The position numbers and the translations under genes were made by a program. A DNA stretch of 64,000 nucleotides, taken from positions 248,001 to 312,000 of the forward strand of contig NZ_CP053441.1 in the NCBI RefSeq assembly GCF_000769405.2, given 5' to 3'. Below, one piece after another: positions 34,762 through 43,504 of the stretch. Under the pieces are notes generated by a model. That model saw only the letters and a list, made by a program, of their open reading frames with translations, had not been told where the DNA came from and ran no database searches. The stretch is from Rhizobium brockwellii. GTDB lineage: Bacteria; Pseudomonadota; Alphaproteobacteria; Rhizobiales; Rhizobiaceae. Numbering within the stretch: position 1 is the stretch's first letter; each line of letters opens with the position of its first letter.

Positions 34762-36450
34762 TCACCGATGCGCTTCCCTGCCACGATAGATCTCCGGATC
34801 AGGGATCGGAACCGCGGCGATCAGCGCGCGGGTGTAGTCATCCCTCGGGTTCTCGAAGATATCCCGCCGTGTGCCGGTTTCGATGATGCGGCCGGCGCGC
34901 ATGACGGCGACGTTGTGCGACATGCGCTCGACCACCGCCATGTCGTGGGAGATGAACAGATAGGCGAGTCCCATCGTTTCCTGCAGTTCGAGCAGCAGGT
35001 CGAGCACCCGGGCGCGGACGGAGACATCAAGGGCTGCGACGCTCTCGTCGGCGACGATCAGCTTGGGCTCGAGCGCCAGAGCCCGGGCGATGCAGATGCG
35101 CTGGCGCTGGCCGCCTGAGAACTCGTGCGGATAGCGCGTCGCCGCATCAGGCGTCAGGCCGACCCGGTGCAGCAGTTCGGCGACGCGGTCCTGCCGTTCA
35201 CTGCGGTTGCCGATGCCGTGAATGACCATCGGTTCGCCGATCGCCTTGCCGACGGCCATGCGCGGGTCGAGCGAGGCATAGGGATCCTGGAAGATCATCT
35301 GCGCCGAGCGGCGCACGGGCCGCATCTCGCGCTGGCTGAGGCCGGCAATGTTGCGGCCGTCGATCAGGACATTGCCTTTGAAGGGGATGAGACCGAGCAC
35401 GGCCTTGCCGGTCGTCGATTTGCCGGAACCGCTTTCGCCGACGAGGCCAAGCGTTTCAGCCGGCAGGATATCGAAGGAAACGCCTTCGACGGCTGCAACT
35501 GGCGGCTTGCCCTTGAAAAACCGGCTTGCGGCATTGCCATAGGTGACGGTGAGGTCGCGCACGTTCAGCACCGGCGTGCGGTCCGGATGCAGTGTCTCCA
35601 CGGCCCGCTGGGTGATGCGCGGCGGACGGTCGGTGCCGGCAAGCGCGCCGAGCCGCGGGACGGCGGCCAGCAATTGCTGCGTATAGGCCTCCTTCGGCCG
35701 CTGGAAGATGGCGAGTGCCGTTCCCTGCTCGACGATCCTGCCGTTCTGCATGATGACGACGCGGTCGGCCATTTCGGCGACGACGCCCATGTCGTGCGTG
35801 ATCAGGATGATCGAGGCACCGAATTCGCGCTTCAACTCACGCATCAGCTTGAGGATTTGCGCCTGCACGGTGACGTCGAGCGCCGTCGTCGGCTCGTCGG
35901 CAATCAGCACCTTCGGCCGGCAGGAGAGCGCCATGGCGATCATCACCCGCTGGCGCATGCCGCCGGAAAGCTCGTGCGGATATTGCTTCAGCCGCCGGGC
36001 CGGCTCGGTGATCTGCACGGCATCGAGCATCTTCAGCGCCACCGCCTCGGCATTGTCGCTGCCCTGGTGCGCGCGGATTGCTTCGGTCAGCTGGTTGCCG
36101 ACCGACATGACCGGGTTGAGCGAGGTCATCGGTTCCTGGAACACCATCGCGATATCGCCGCCACGGACGCCGCGCATCGCCCGGTCGGAAAGCGTGAGCA
36201 GGTCGCGCTCGCCGAGCATGATGCTGCCGGAGGCGACCTTCAGCGAGGCCTTCGGCAAGAGCCCCATGATCGACAGCGAGGTGACCGACTTGCCGGAGCC
36301 GGATTCACCGGCGATGCAGAGCGTTTCGCCGCTTGCAAGCTCGAAGCTGACGTCCTGGAGCACCGGCTTGCGGCCTTCGGGCGTGCGGGCATCGACGCTC
36401 AGCTTGCGAAGGCTGAGCACCGGTGCTGCGGCGGGCATGGCTTCGTTCAC
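34762..36450 (-). CDS. ABC transporter ATP-binding protein, fused DppD-DppF type
   Basis: 562 residues carrying two complete ATPase domains. Domain 1 has Walker A GESGSGKS (about 48-55) and signature LSGGMRQRVMIAMAL; domain 2 has GESGSGKS about residue 343 and FSGGQRQRICIARAL, each with Walker B (VLIADEPTTALD and LIVADESVAALD). The fusion replaces the usual heterodimer. Its start overlaps the stop of the acetamidase by 4 bp. It powers the two permeases at 39229 and 40149 for uptake of the amide-related substrate. Confidence 0.92.
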   Translation of the reverse strand: MNEAMPAAAPVLSLRKLSVDARTPEGRKPVLQDVSFELASGETLCIAGESGSGKSVTSLSIMGLLPKASLKVASGSIMLGERDLLTLSDRAMRGVRGGDIAMVFQEPMTSLNPVMSVGNQLTEAIRAHQGSDNAEAVALKMLDAVQITEPARRLKQYPHELSGGMRQRVMIAMALSCRPKVLIADEPTTALDVTVQAQILKLMRELKREFGASIILITHDMGVVAEMADRVVIMQNGRIVEQGTALAIFQRPKEAYTQQLLAAVPRLGALAGTDRPPRITQRAVETLHPDRTPVLNVRDLTVTYGNAASRFFKGKPPVAAVEGVSFDILPAETLGLVGESGSGKSTTGKAVLGLIPFKGNVLIDGRNIAGLSQREMRPVRRSAQMIFQDPYASLDPRMAVGKAIGEPMVIHGIGNRSERQDRVAELLHRVGLTPDAATRYPHEFSGGQRQRICIARALALEPKLIVADESVAALDVSVRARVLDLLLELQETMGLAYLFISHDMAVVERMSHNVAVMRAGRIIETGTRRDIFENPRDDYTRALIAAVPIPDPEIYRGREAHR

Positions 36451-37391
36451 GCGAACACGATCCTCGGGAAGTAGAAGGAGACCACCCAGTTCGGCTGGTC
36501 GACGATCTCGCTGATCCGGAGATCGCCGCAGACCGAGCAGAGCAAATAGGCATCGACGGCGCTCATGCCGTGTTCGGCGCCGAGAAAATCGATCATGCGC
36601 ATGACGCTTTCGCGTGCCCCGGTCATCAGATCAGGGCCGATGCCTGTGGTGACCTCGTAGCCGGCGCCGTCGAGATGGCGGGTCACCGGTTCGGTGGTGG
36701 TGAAGCGCGGCGTCTGCAGCTTGGCGTCCTTGACGAGCTCGATCGTCGCTTCGACGTTCATCTGGCTTTCGATCGCCGTGCCGCAAACTTCGCCATCGCC
36801 CTGCGCGGCATGGGTATCACCGATCGAAAACAGCGCGCCGTCGACCTCGACCGGCAGATAGAGCGTCACCCCCGCCGTCAGGTCGCGGATGTCCATGTTG
36901 CCGCCGACGCGGCGTGGGGGAACGACGGAGTGGGTGCCGGGCTCGGTGGGTGCGACGCCGATCGTGCCGGCGAAGGGCTTCAGTGGCACGCGCCCACCCG
37001 GGCCGTAAAGGGCTGGCACCATGCTGTTGGCGTCATAGGACCAGACGTGCAGCGCCGGGTCCTTGAACTGGTCGGCAAGCAGGCCGAAGCCTGGGATATT
37101 GGCCGTCCAGCCGACGCCCGAGGGGATGAACTTGCGTAGCGTCACCTTCAGCGCATCGCCGGGCTTGGCGCCTTCGACATAGACCGGGCCGGAGACCGGG
37201 TTGATCTTGCCGAAATCGAGCGCGTTCAGCGTTTCCAGCGTCGCGTCGCTTCCGAGCTGGCCACCCGACGAATCCATGCATTCGAAGTGGATCGTCTCGC
37301 CGGGCTTGGCGACGACGGCCGGGGTGAAATCCTTGTTCCAGCCAAAATTGTGCTGGGCGCGGTGGATGGTATGAGTGCAGGCGATGCACAT
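36447..37391 (-). CDS. acetamidase/formamidase family protein
   Basis: 314 residues from ATG 37391 (GGAG seven bases upstream; a second ATG at 37397 is too close to that site). FmdA_AmdA family hallmarks are HRAQHNFGWNKDFTP, GETIHFECMDSSGGQ, GALFSIGDTHAAQGDGEVCGTAIE (metal-binding His/Asp) and SAVDAYLLCSVCGDLRISEIVDQPNWVVS. It hydrolyses short amides such as formamide or acetamide to the acid plus ammonia in the cytoplasm. Lying within an operon with an AmiC-like sensor, AmiR-like antiterminator and a transporter, it supplies nitrogen from imported amides. Confidence 0.9.
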   Translation of the reverse strand: MCIACTHTIHRAQHNFGWNKDFTPAVVAKPGETIHFECMDSSGGQLGSDATLETLNALDFGKINPVSGPVYVEGAKPGDALKVTLRKFIPSGVGWTANIPGFGLLADQFKDPALHVWSYDANSMVPALYGPGGRVPLKPFAGTIGVAPTEPGTHSVVPPRRVGGNMDIRDLTAGVTLYLPVEVDGALFSIGDTHAAQGDGEVCGTAIESQMNVEATIELVKDAKLQTPRFTTTEPVTRHLDGAGYEVTTGIGPDLMTGARESVMRMIDFLGAEHGMSAVDAYLLCSVCGDLRISEIVDQPNWVVSFYFPRIVFA

Positions 37392-37438
37392 GGTCATTCT
37401 CCGGAATTGGTTTCGGCGTGGGTTACCCCTCACCCTAA

Positions 37439-37541
37439 CCCTCTCCCCGCGAGCGGGGAGAGGGGACTTGCCACACGCAGCGCTCGAGGATGAGGAAGCG
37501 GGAGCGGCATATCCCTTCTCCCCGTATCGACGGGGAGAAGG
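37439..37541. repeat. paired REP-like palindromes inside the amide operon
   Basis: Hairpin one is 37439-37464 (CCCTCTCCCC / GGGGAGAGGG) and hairpin two is 37514-37541 (CCTTCTCCCC / GGGGAGAAGG). They fill the 192-bp gap between the binding-protein and acetamidase genes, and may adjust transcript stability so the binding protein outnumbers downstream products. Confidence 0.65.
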
Positions 37542-37583
37542 TGGCGGCAGCCGGATGAGGGGCAGCCAGCAACGAGCGGCTGC

Positions 37584-39203
37584 TTACTGCTTCACATAGA
37601 TCGCGTCGTAATTGATGACGCGGGTCGGATCGATGTAGATGTTGTCAGCACCGCCCATGCGCAGTGACTTGGCGACGACACGGCGTTCGTTGATGACGGG
37701 AATCCAAGGCGCGTCGGCCATGATATCGGTAAAGATCTTGCCCCAGGCGGCAGTGCGCTCGGCTGCCTTTGCCGGATCGGACATGGAGTCGGCGGCAACG
37801 GCGCGCTTGTCGAGATCGGCGTTGCAATACCATGACCAGTTCCAGCCGCCCGGAACCGCGCCGGCGCAACCGAGGATCGGGCCGTAGAAGTTGGAGGGAT
37901 CCGGGAAGTCGGCGATCCAGGCCATGCCGCCCGACCAGATCATCGGCGCTTCGCCTTCCGTGCCGCCGGCCGAGATGACGTTTGCCTGGGCGAGCGCCCG
38001 GACTTCGGCCTTGACGCCGACAGCGGCCAGATCCTGCTGGATCGCCTGGGCGATACGCGGTTGCGGGTCGGTGTTGGTAGAGTAGAGCACGGTTTCGAAG
38101 CCGTCGGGATAACCGGCTTCGGCAAGCAGCGCCTTGGCTTTCGCCACATCATAGGCATAGCCGGCGAAGGACTTGTCGTAGCCCGGCATCAATGGCGGCA
38201 GCGGCTGGTTGGCAGGCGTTGCGCGGCCGTTGAGGATGCGGGTGATGCGCTCCTTGTTGATCGCCATGTTCAGGGCCTGGCGAACCTTGACGTTGTCGAA
38301 AGGCTTCATCTTGGTGTTCAGCGTGATGTAGCCGGTGTGCAGCTGTTCGCCGTCGACGATCATCTGTGCGCCATCGGCCGAATTCTTGATTTCGAGGAAC
38401 TTCGCCGGCGGAATGCCGTCGCCGGCAATGTCGACTTCGCCCTTCTGCAGGCGTAAGAGTGCCACCAGCGGCTCCTGGCCGACCTCGACCTTGAAGCTGT
38501 CGATATAGGGAACGCCCTTGACGAAATAATCCTTGTTGCGCTCGAAGACGAGCTGCTGGCCGATCGTCCAGTCCTTCAGGATGAAGGTGCCGGAGCCGAC
38601 CGGCTTCTTGCCGAAATCGCCGGCGGCCGCCTCGACGGCTTCCTTCGGCACGACGGAGGCGAAGTTGATGGCGAGAACGTGCAGGAAGGTGGCGTCCGGA
38701 CGCGAGAGGTTGAAGATGACGGTGCTGTCGTCAGGCGTCTCGATGCCGGAGAGCGTCGTCGTCTTGCCGCCGGTTTCATCCTCGAAGCCCTTGATGGCGC
38801 CGAAGAAGCCGGCGCCGGGCCCTTGCGTCTTCGGGTCGACGGCGCGTTCGATCGAATATTTCACGTCGGAGGCGACGACTTCGCGGCCGTTCGAGAACTT
38901 CACGCCCTTGTGCAGCTTGAAGGTATAGATCAAGCCGTCGGGCGAAACGGTGAAGCTCTCGGCAAGCGAGGGCACCGGGTTCGGCGTGCCGGGCGCATAG
39001 TCCATCAGGCGGGAGTAGAGGCTCTTGATCATCGACCAGTTGACCCAGTCGTAGCCGATCGCCGGGTCGAGCGTGGTGATGTCGTCCTTGTAGGTGACGA
39101 CGATATCGCCACCCTGCTTGGGCGTTTCCTCAGCCATGACGGACAATGGGGCGAGCGCCACCATCGTTGCCATGGTCGTCTGTTGCAGCCAGCGTTTGAA
39201 CAT
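37584..39203 (-). CDS. ABC transporter substrate-binding protein, family 5
   Basis: 539 residues from ATG 39203 (AAGGGGAACC upstream). Signal peptide MFKRWLQQTTMATMVALAPLSVMA, cut before EE. SBP_bac_5 features include QGGDIVVTYKDDITTLDPAIGYDW, FKLHKGVKFSNGREVVASDVKY, KVRQALNMAINKERI and WSWYCNADLDKRAVAAD. It is a periplasmic receptor of the transporter in this operon. By context the ligand is amide-linked (a short amide, or a peptide- or opine-like compound), but sequence alone does not fix it. Confidence 0.9.
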   Translation of the reverse strand: MFKRWLQQTTMATMVALAPLSVMAEETPKQGGDIVVTYKDDITTLDPAIGYDWVNWSMIKSLYSRLMDYAPGTPNPVPSLAESFTVSPDGLIYTFKLHKGVKFSNGREVVASDVKYSIERAVDPKTQGPGAGFFGAIKGFEDETGGKTTTLSGIETPDDSTVIFNLSRPDATFLHVLAINFASVVPKEAVEAAAGDFGKKPVGSGTFILKDWTIGQQLVFERNKDYFVKGVPYIDSFKVEVGQEPLVALLRLQKGEVDIAGDGIPPAKFLEIKNSADGAQMIVDGEQLHTGYITLNTKMKPFDNVKVRQALNMAINKERITRILNGRATPANQPLPPLMPGYDKSFAGYAYDVAKAKALLAEAGYPDGFETVLYSTNTDPQPRIAQAIQQDLAAVGVKAEVRALAQANVISAGGTEGEAPMIWSGGMAWIADFPDPSNFYGPILGCAGAVPGGWNWSWYCNADLDKRAVAADSMSDPAKAAERTAAWGKIFTDIMADAPWIPVINERRVVAKSLRMGGADNIYIDPTRVINYDAIYVKQ

Positions 39204-39228
39204 CTTGGTTCCCCTTCTTTGGTTGCTG

Positions 39229-40149
39229 TCAGCGTGTGCGGATGCGCGGATCGATGACCGGCGCGACGAGGTCGGCAAGCAGATTGCCGATGATGATGGC
39301 GAGTGCCGAGGTCAGGGTGACACCCATGATGATCGGGATGTCGACCTGCTGGATTGCCTGCCAGGCGAGTTGGCCGATGCCGGGCCAGCCGTAGACCGCC
39401 TCGACCACGACCACGCCGCCCATGAACTGGCCGATATCGATGCCGATCATCGCGATGATCGGCAGCACAGCATTGGGCAGCGCATGCCGCAGGATGACGC
39501 GTTTCGACGAAAGACCCTTGGCGCGCGCCGTGCGAACATAATCCTGGTTCAGCACGTCGATCATCGACGAGCGCACCATGCGGGCGTACCAGCCGGCGCC
39601 GCAGATGCCGAGTGTTACAGCCGGCAGGACGAGATGCGAGAAGCTGCCATAGCCGCTCATCGGAAACCAGCCGAGCGTTGCCGCCAGCAGGTAGAGCAGC
39701 AGCAGGGCAACGAGGAACTGCGGCGCGGAGGTGCCGACAAAGGAGGCCATCATCACCAGCCGGTCGACGAAGCCGCCGCGGCGCACGGCGGCGATGGTGC
39801 CGAGCGTCAGGCCGAGCACCACCTCGACGAAGATGCCGGCAAGCATCAGCGTCAGCGTCGCCGGCAGGCGGGCGGCGATCAGCGTCCAGACATCGGTTTT
39901 CTGCGCATAGGAGCGGCCGAGATTGCCATGCAGCAGATTGCCGAGATAGGTGCCGAACTGGACCAGCAGCGGCTGGTCGAGGCCGAGCTCATGGCGGATG
40001 TTGGCAACCGTCTGGGCGGTGGCGCTGCGGCCGGCGATCATCCGGGCCGGGTCGGCCGGAAGCGCATAGAGCAGCACGAAGGTGATGGCAGCGACACCGA
40101 GCAGGATGAGGGCCGCCTGCGCCAGCCTGCGCAGCATGAGTGACGCCAT
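39229..40149 (-). CDS. ABC transporter permease (DppB-like)
   Basis: 306 residues, six predicted membrane helices; N-terminal AALILLGVAAITFVLLYALPADPAR is the DppB signature. The coupling loop is ARAKGLSSKRVILRHALPNAVLP and the C-terminus is DLVAPVIDPRIRTR. It overlaps the next permease gene by one base (TGATG at 40149), so the two are coupled. Confidence 0.9.
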   Translation of the reverse strand: MASLMLRRLAQAALILLGVAAITFVLLYALPADPARMIAGRSATAQTVANIRHELGLDQPLLVQFGTYLGNLLHGNLGRSYAQKTDVWTLIAARLPATLTLMLAGIFVEVVLGLTLGTIAAVRRGGFVDRLVMMASFVGTSAPQFLVALLLLYLLAATLGWFPMSGYGSFSHLVLPAVTLGICGAGWYARMVRSSMIDVLNQDYVRTARAKGLSSKRVILRHALPNAVLPIIAMIGIDIGQFMGGVVVVEAVYGWPGIGQLAWQAIQQVDIPIIMGVTLTSALAIIIGNLLADLVAPVIDPRIRTR

Positions 40150-40997
40150 CAGCCCCTCCCGCGCTGGGTCGGGTCGAGAATGTCGCGCAGCGCGTCGCCA
40201 ACCAGATTGAAGGAAAGCGCCGTCAGAAGGATGATCGCGCCCGGAATGAAGACCAGCCAGGGGGCGGCCTGGAAATAGCTTTGGCTCTCGAAGATGATGT
40301 TGCCCCAGGAAGGCTGCGGCGGTTGGACACCGACGCCGAGAAAGGAAAGCGTGGCCTCGAGCAGCACGGTGGTGGCAATGCCGAGCGTTCCCCAGACGAT
40401 TGCCGTCGGCATGAGGTGCGGCAGGATATGCATGAAGAGCACGCGCATATGGCCGGCGCCAAGCGAGCGCTCCGCCATGATGAAATCGCGCTCCACCAGC
40501 CCGCGCGTTTCGGTATAGACGATGCGGGCGACCTGCACCCAGTTGACCAGCGCGATCACCATGGCGACGATCCAGAGGCTCGGCTTCAAAAGGGCTGCCA
40601 GCACGATGGCGAGCAGCAGCGCCGGAAAGGCCATCATCAGATCGGTGAATCGCATCAGGATGTTGCCCGGCAGTCCGCGGAGATAACCGGCAACGATGCC
40701 GACGAAGAGGCCGATCGCCACCGCGATGCCATTGGCGACAAGGCCGATGATCAGCGAGGTGCGGGCGCCGAAGAGGAGGCGGGAGAAGAGGTCGCGGCCG
40801 AGCGTGTCGGTGCCCAACAGATAGGGACCGCCCGGCGGCAGTGGTGCGCCTTCGAGCGACAGGCCGTCAAACATCTGCTCGTCGGGGCTGAACGGCGCGA
40901 TCCACGGCGCTGCGATGGCGAGCGCGATGACGAGGGTGACGACGATGAGGCCGAAGAGGGCCGTCGGCTGGCGGATCATCTGCTTCAAGACATGCAT
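40149..40997 (-). CDS. ABC transporter permease (DppC-like)
   Basis: 282 residues from ATG 40997, which shares one base with the stop of the ANTAR gene (TGATG). A longer frame to 41462 is only a shadow of that regulator. N-terminal TM (ALFGLIVVTLVIALAIAAPWI), the GTDTLGRDLFSRLLFGARTSLIIG loop and FLGVGVQPPQPSWGNII are DppC hallmarks. About six transmembrane segments. Confidence 0.9.
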   Translation of the reverse strand: MHVLKQMIRQPTALFGLIVVTLVIALAIAAPWIAPFSPDEQMFDGLSLEGAPLPPGGPYLLGTDTLGRDLFSRLLFGARTSLIIGLVANGIAVAIGLFVGIVAGYLRGLPGNILMRFTDLMMAFPALLLAIVLAALLKPSLWIVAMVIALVNWVQVARIVYTETRGLVERDFIMAERSLGAGHMRVLFMHILPHLMPTAIVWGTLGIATTVLLEATLSFLGVGVQPPQPSWGNIIFESQSYFQAAPWLVFIPGAIILLTALSFNLVGDALRDILDPTQRGRG

Positions 40998-41578
40998 CAG
41001 CCGGCCTCCGGCAGAGGTTCTGCTCCTGCCAGAATGAAGGCTGATATCTGCTCCATCGGCAGGCGGCGGCGCATGGCGCAATTGCGCAGGATTGCGTAAG
41101 CGCTCTCCTCGTCGATGCCGTGTGCGGCCTGAAGCTTTTCGACGGCGGCGTGAACGAGCGGGCGCAGCCGGACGCGCTCTTCGAGATATTGCAGCTTTTC
41201 CGCAGTCGCCTTGCGCTCCTGATGAATGGAGACGGCCATGACAAGCGCCGGATAGACGGCCGATGTGGCGATCGGCTTGGCGATGATCGCGCCGGCCCCC
41301 TGTCCGAGCGCCCAGGCGATGCGGCCGGGCGCTTCCGAACCAAGCAAGGCGACGACGGGGCAGGCCGGCGTTTCGCCGTTCCAGGGCAGCAGATCGTCCC
41401 AGCCCTGATCGGCATCGACGATGACGAGATCGGGCAGTGCCGCAGCCGAAAGCGGCGCCCATTGCAGCGTTGCGTGAATGCCGAGCAGGCGAAGCTGGCG
41501 GATCAGCTTTTCGGTGTTGCCGTCCTCGCGATGCAGGACCATCGCCTGCCAGCCGGTGAAATTGGGTGTCTCTCTCAT
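40997..41578 (-). CDS. ANTAR-domain antiterminator (AmiR-like)
   Basis: 193 residues: an N-terminal receiver-like domain lacking a clear phospho-acceptor set (LVIVDADQGWDDL and VVALLGSEAPGR), a coiled-coil linker (SIHQERKATAEKLQYLEERVRLRPLV) and a C-terminal ANTAR (about 130-190; EKLQAAHGIDEESAYAILRNCAMRRR). AmiR proteins bind leader RNA and prevent termination when their AmiC partner releases them. The gene overlaps amiC by 4 bp, and a strong terminator hairpin sits between the likely promoter and amiC, matching the Pseudomonas ami mechanism. Confidence 0.88.
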   Translation of the reverse strand: MRETPNFTGWQAMVLHREDGNTEKLIRQLRLLGIHATLQWAPLSAAALPDLVIVDADQGWDDLLPWNGETPACPVVALLGSEAPGRIAWALGQGAGAIIAKPIATSAVYPALVMAVSIHQERKATAEKLQYLEERVRLRPLVHAAVEKLQAAHGIDEESAYAILRNCAMRRRLPMEQISAFILAGAEPLPEAG

Positions 41579-42708
41579 GACACCACCCTCAGCCGTGGAA
41601 AGGCCTGCCGGTTGCGGCCGGTCAGATAGGGGTCGGCGGCGAGCGGCGGCCGCGAGGCGACGACATCGAAGCCATTGTCGGCGTTGATCCGGCCGAGATG
41701 GAAGGGCAGGGCGGCATGATTGGTCTCGCGGTCGATCGAAAGCGTGCCGAACGGGGTCGGCCAGGATCGATTGTAGAGCTCGCGCCGGACGGCGTCGGGC
41801 TCGTCACCGCTGGCAGCGACGATCGCGTCGACGCAGAGCCGGACGGCCGTATAGGCGCTGGCAAAGACGCTGGAGACACGCCGCTCGGCGCCGTGACGCT
41901 CAGTGACACGGGCCTTGAAAGCGGCATTTTCGGGAGTCGCGATACTGTCGAAATAGGAAGCGGCGCAAAGCTGGCCGGCAGCAGCTCCGGCGGCGATATC
42001 GTCGAGTTCGCATTCCATCAGGTCGCAGCTGACCACCGGGCAGTTTTCCGCGCGAAAGGCCGGGTCGCGATCACCGAGGGCCTTGATCGCCTCCAGAAAG
42101 GCATAGCTCGACGGTCCGATCAGATTGTTGAGGATGAAGCTCGGGCGGCGCTGCGCGATCTCGGCGACGATGCGCTCGACGGCGGTTTCCTCGAGCGGAA
42201 GATAGCGTTCGCCAAGTACTTCGCCGCCGGCATTGGTAATGAGTTCGCGGGCGAGCCGGTTCATCTCCCAGCCCCAGACATAGTTGGCGCCGACGAGATA
42301 GGGCCTTGCGCCGTAACGCGGGATCAGGTGCTCGAAAAGCGGCAGCAGATGCTGGTTCGGGCAGCCGCCGACATAGATGACATTCTCGTTGGCCTCGAAA
42401 CCTTCGTAAGGGCACATGTACCAGAGCAGGCCGTCATGTTTCTCGACGAGCGGGATGACTTCCTTGCGTGCCGCAGACGTGATCGTTCCGACGATATGGC
42501 GGCAGCCGGCGCGCAGGAGATGGCGCGCGCCATCGAGATAGGCGGCAAGATCGGCATGCGGGTCGAAGAAGACGGGCTCGATCGCTAGCCCTTCGACGCC
42601 GGCATATTCGGCCATCGCGAAATCGGCGCCGTCGCGCGCGTCGCGGCCCATCGAGCCGTAGGGCCCGGTGGTCGAAAAGAGGATGCCGATTTTCAGCGTG
42701 TCGTTCAT
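41575..42708 (-). CDS. AmiC-like amide sensor (type I periplasmic-binding fold)
   Basis: 377 residues, no signal peptide, so cytoplasmic, as expected for AmiC. Sequence: LKIGILFSTTGPYGSMGRD, GCRHIVGTITSAARKEVIPL, LLWYMCPYEGFEANENVIYVGG and YVWGWEMNRLARELI, strongly like AmiC/UrtA-type binding proteins. AmiC binds short amides and holds AmiR inactive until inducer arrives. First gene of the operon amiC-amiR-permeases-binding protein-acetamidase-ATPase, preceded by an antitermination leader. Confidence 0.9.
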   Translation of the reverse strand: MNDTLKIGILFSTTGPYGSMGRDARDGADFAMAEYAGVEGLAIEPVFFDPHADLAAYLDGARHLLRAGCRHIVGTITSAARKEVIPLVEKHDGLLWYMCPYEGFEANENVIYVGGCPNQHLLPLFEHLIPRYGARPYLVGANYVWGWEMNRLARELITNAGGEVLGERYLPLEETAVERIVAEIAQRRPSFILNNLIGPSSYAFLEAIKALGDRDPAFRAENCPVVSCDLMECELDDIAAGAAAGQLCAASYFDSIATPENAAFKARVTERHGAERRVSSVFASAYTAVRLCVDAIVAASGDEPDAVRRELYNRSWPTPFGTLSIDRETNHAALPFHLGRINADNGFDVVASRPPLAADPYLTGRNRQAFPRLRVVS

Positions 42709-42722
42709 GAAGTGACCACATC

Positions 42723-42769
42723 AAAAACCCCACGACGCTGGTCCCATCGAGCGATGAGGCGTCATGGGG
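42723..42769 (-). terminator. leader terminator before amiC, candidate AmiR antitermination site
   Basis: On the minus strand CCCC-A-(T)-GACGC (42769-42759) pairs with GCGTC-(G)-T-GGGG (42738-42728), then five T (42727-42723). Inside the loop CATCG/CGATG can add pairs. The hairpin ends 15 bp before the amiC start, so it terminates the leader, not a gene. Two short hairpins lie just upstream (GCCT/AGGC and GACT/AGTC, minus strand), where ANTAR target RNA would be. Confidence 0.7.
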
Positions 42770-42837
42770 CGAAACTGCCCAGAGACTATCGGAGTCATGT
42801 CAATGCGGCCAAGCCTTTTGCCTAATCCGCAGGCTTG

Positions 42838-42867
42838 AGTAAAATACAGGCAGCTTGTCTTTGTCAA
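42838..42867 (-). promoter_or_regulatory. candidate promoter of the amide operon
   Basis: TTGACA (42867-42862) with possible -10 TTTTAC at 17-nt spacing or TATTTT at 15. It lies about 130-160 bp upstream of amiC, leaving room for the antitermination leader. Bases 42868-43099 hold no recognised gene. Confidence 0.4.
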
Positions 42868-43099
42868 GTGTGCTGCGCTGCACTCGCAGTCATTTGATCT
42901 TGTTCTTTCGGTAGAGCAGCCAAGGGTCGCTCTACCTTGAACAAATGTTAGATCACTTCGAGAAGCGAGGTGTTTGACAACGGGCATCGCCGGCTATTCA
43001 ATCCGACGAGAGTCTAAGCCCGGTGGTGAAGGTTCAGTGAGAGGTACCGGATATTGCTATGGCGCCGCTTCGTTACCCACACTCTTGAGGTGCGGATGG

Positions 43100-43300
43100 A
43101 TGGAAATCGAGAAGCGACTAATTAATTTGATCAGTGATTTTAATGGGCGGTTAGCGGGGGAAGATATTCGCGAGTACATATCCCTTGCGGAGCATAATGA
43201 GTGTGTGGTTGCGTTGGAAAATCTATGCACGCAGTTGCGCGAGTATGATGTGGTGCTGGCTCCGGAGGAACTGGCGAACATTCAGGCGCTTGGCAAATGA
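43100..43300 (+). CDS. MafI family immunity protein (orphan)
   Basis: 66 residues from ATG 43100. The sequence MEIEKRLINLISDFNGRLAG...DIREYISLAEHNECVVALENL...CTQLREYDVVLAPEEL is typical of the short helical MafI immunity family found after MafB/CDI-type toxin tips. No toxin reading frame precedes it, only 300 bp of stops, so it is an orphan. Its A+T-rich composition matches the other immunity modules. It would protect the cell from a toxin no longer encoded here or delivered by kin. Confidence 0.75.
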   Translation: MEIEKRLINLISDFNGRLAGEDIREYISLAEHNECVVALENLCTQLREYDVVLAPEELANIQALGK

Positions 43301-43311
43301 GATGAATCTAA

Positions 43312-43504
43312 AAGCAGATACCTGGGCGTTTCTCAAGTACCCCAAATCTTGATGCTCATACTGCGTGTGCCTACCTGGTGCATAGAGTGCTAAAGGGCTG
43401 AAGCGGTTGCCGCACCCGAGTTGATGAGCTTGATGAGAAATCCTCATTTTTCCAACGAAATGCCTTACGACGAGAGGAAGTATTCTGGGTCTGGATATGG
43501 CTAA
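43312..43504 (+). pseudogene. decayed toxin C-terminus upstream of imm26 copy 2
   Basis: Two frames join with one frameshift near 43393-43398. The first reads KQIPGRFSSTPNLDAH, then TACAYLVHRVLKG; the second reads AEAVAAPELMSLMRNPHF then SNEMPYDERKYSGSGYG and stops at 43504, overlapping the imm26 ATG, as toxin genes do. No start and no homologue recognised. I read it as the degraded tip of a displaced CDI toxin. Confidence 0.35.

Noticed and set aside
35125..36474. 449-codon rightward frame opposite the fused ATPase
   Set aside because: It is the complement of a clear two-domain ABC ATPase with all motifs; low-complexity Arg/Asp/His composition is typical of a shadow frame.
37439..37541. Paired palindromes as rho-independent terminators inside the amide operon
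   Set aside because: No T tract follows either hairpin and downstream genes are tightly coupled; REP-like repeats fit better.
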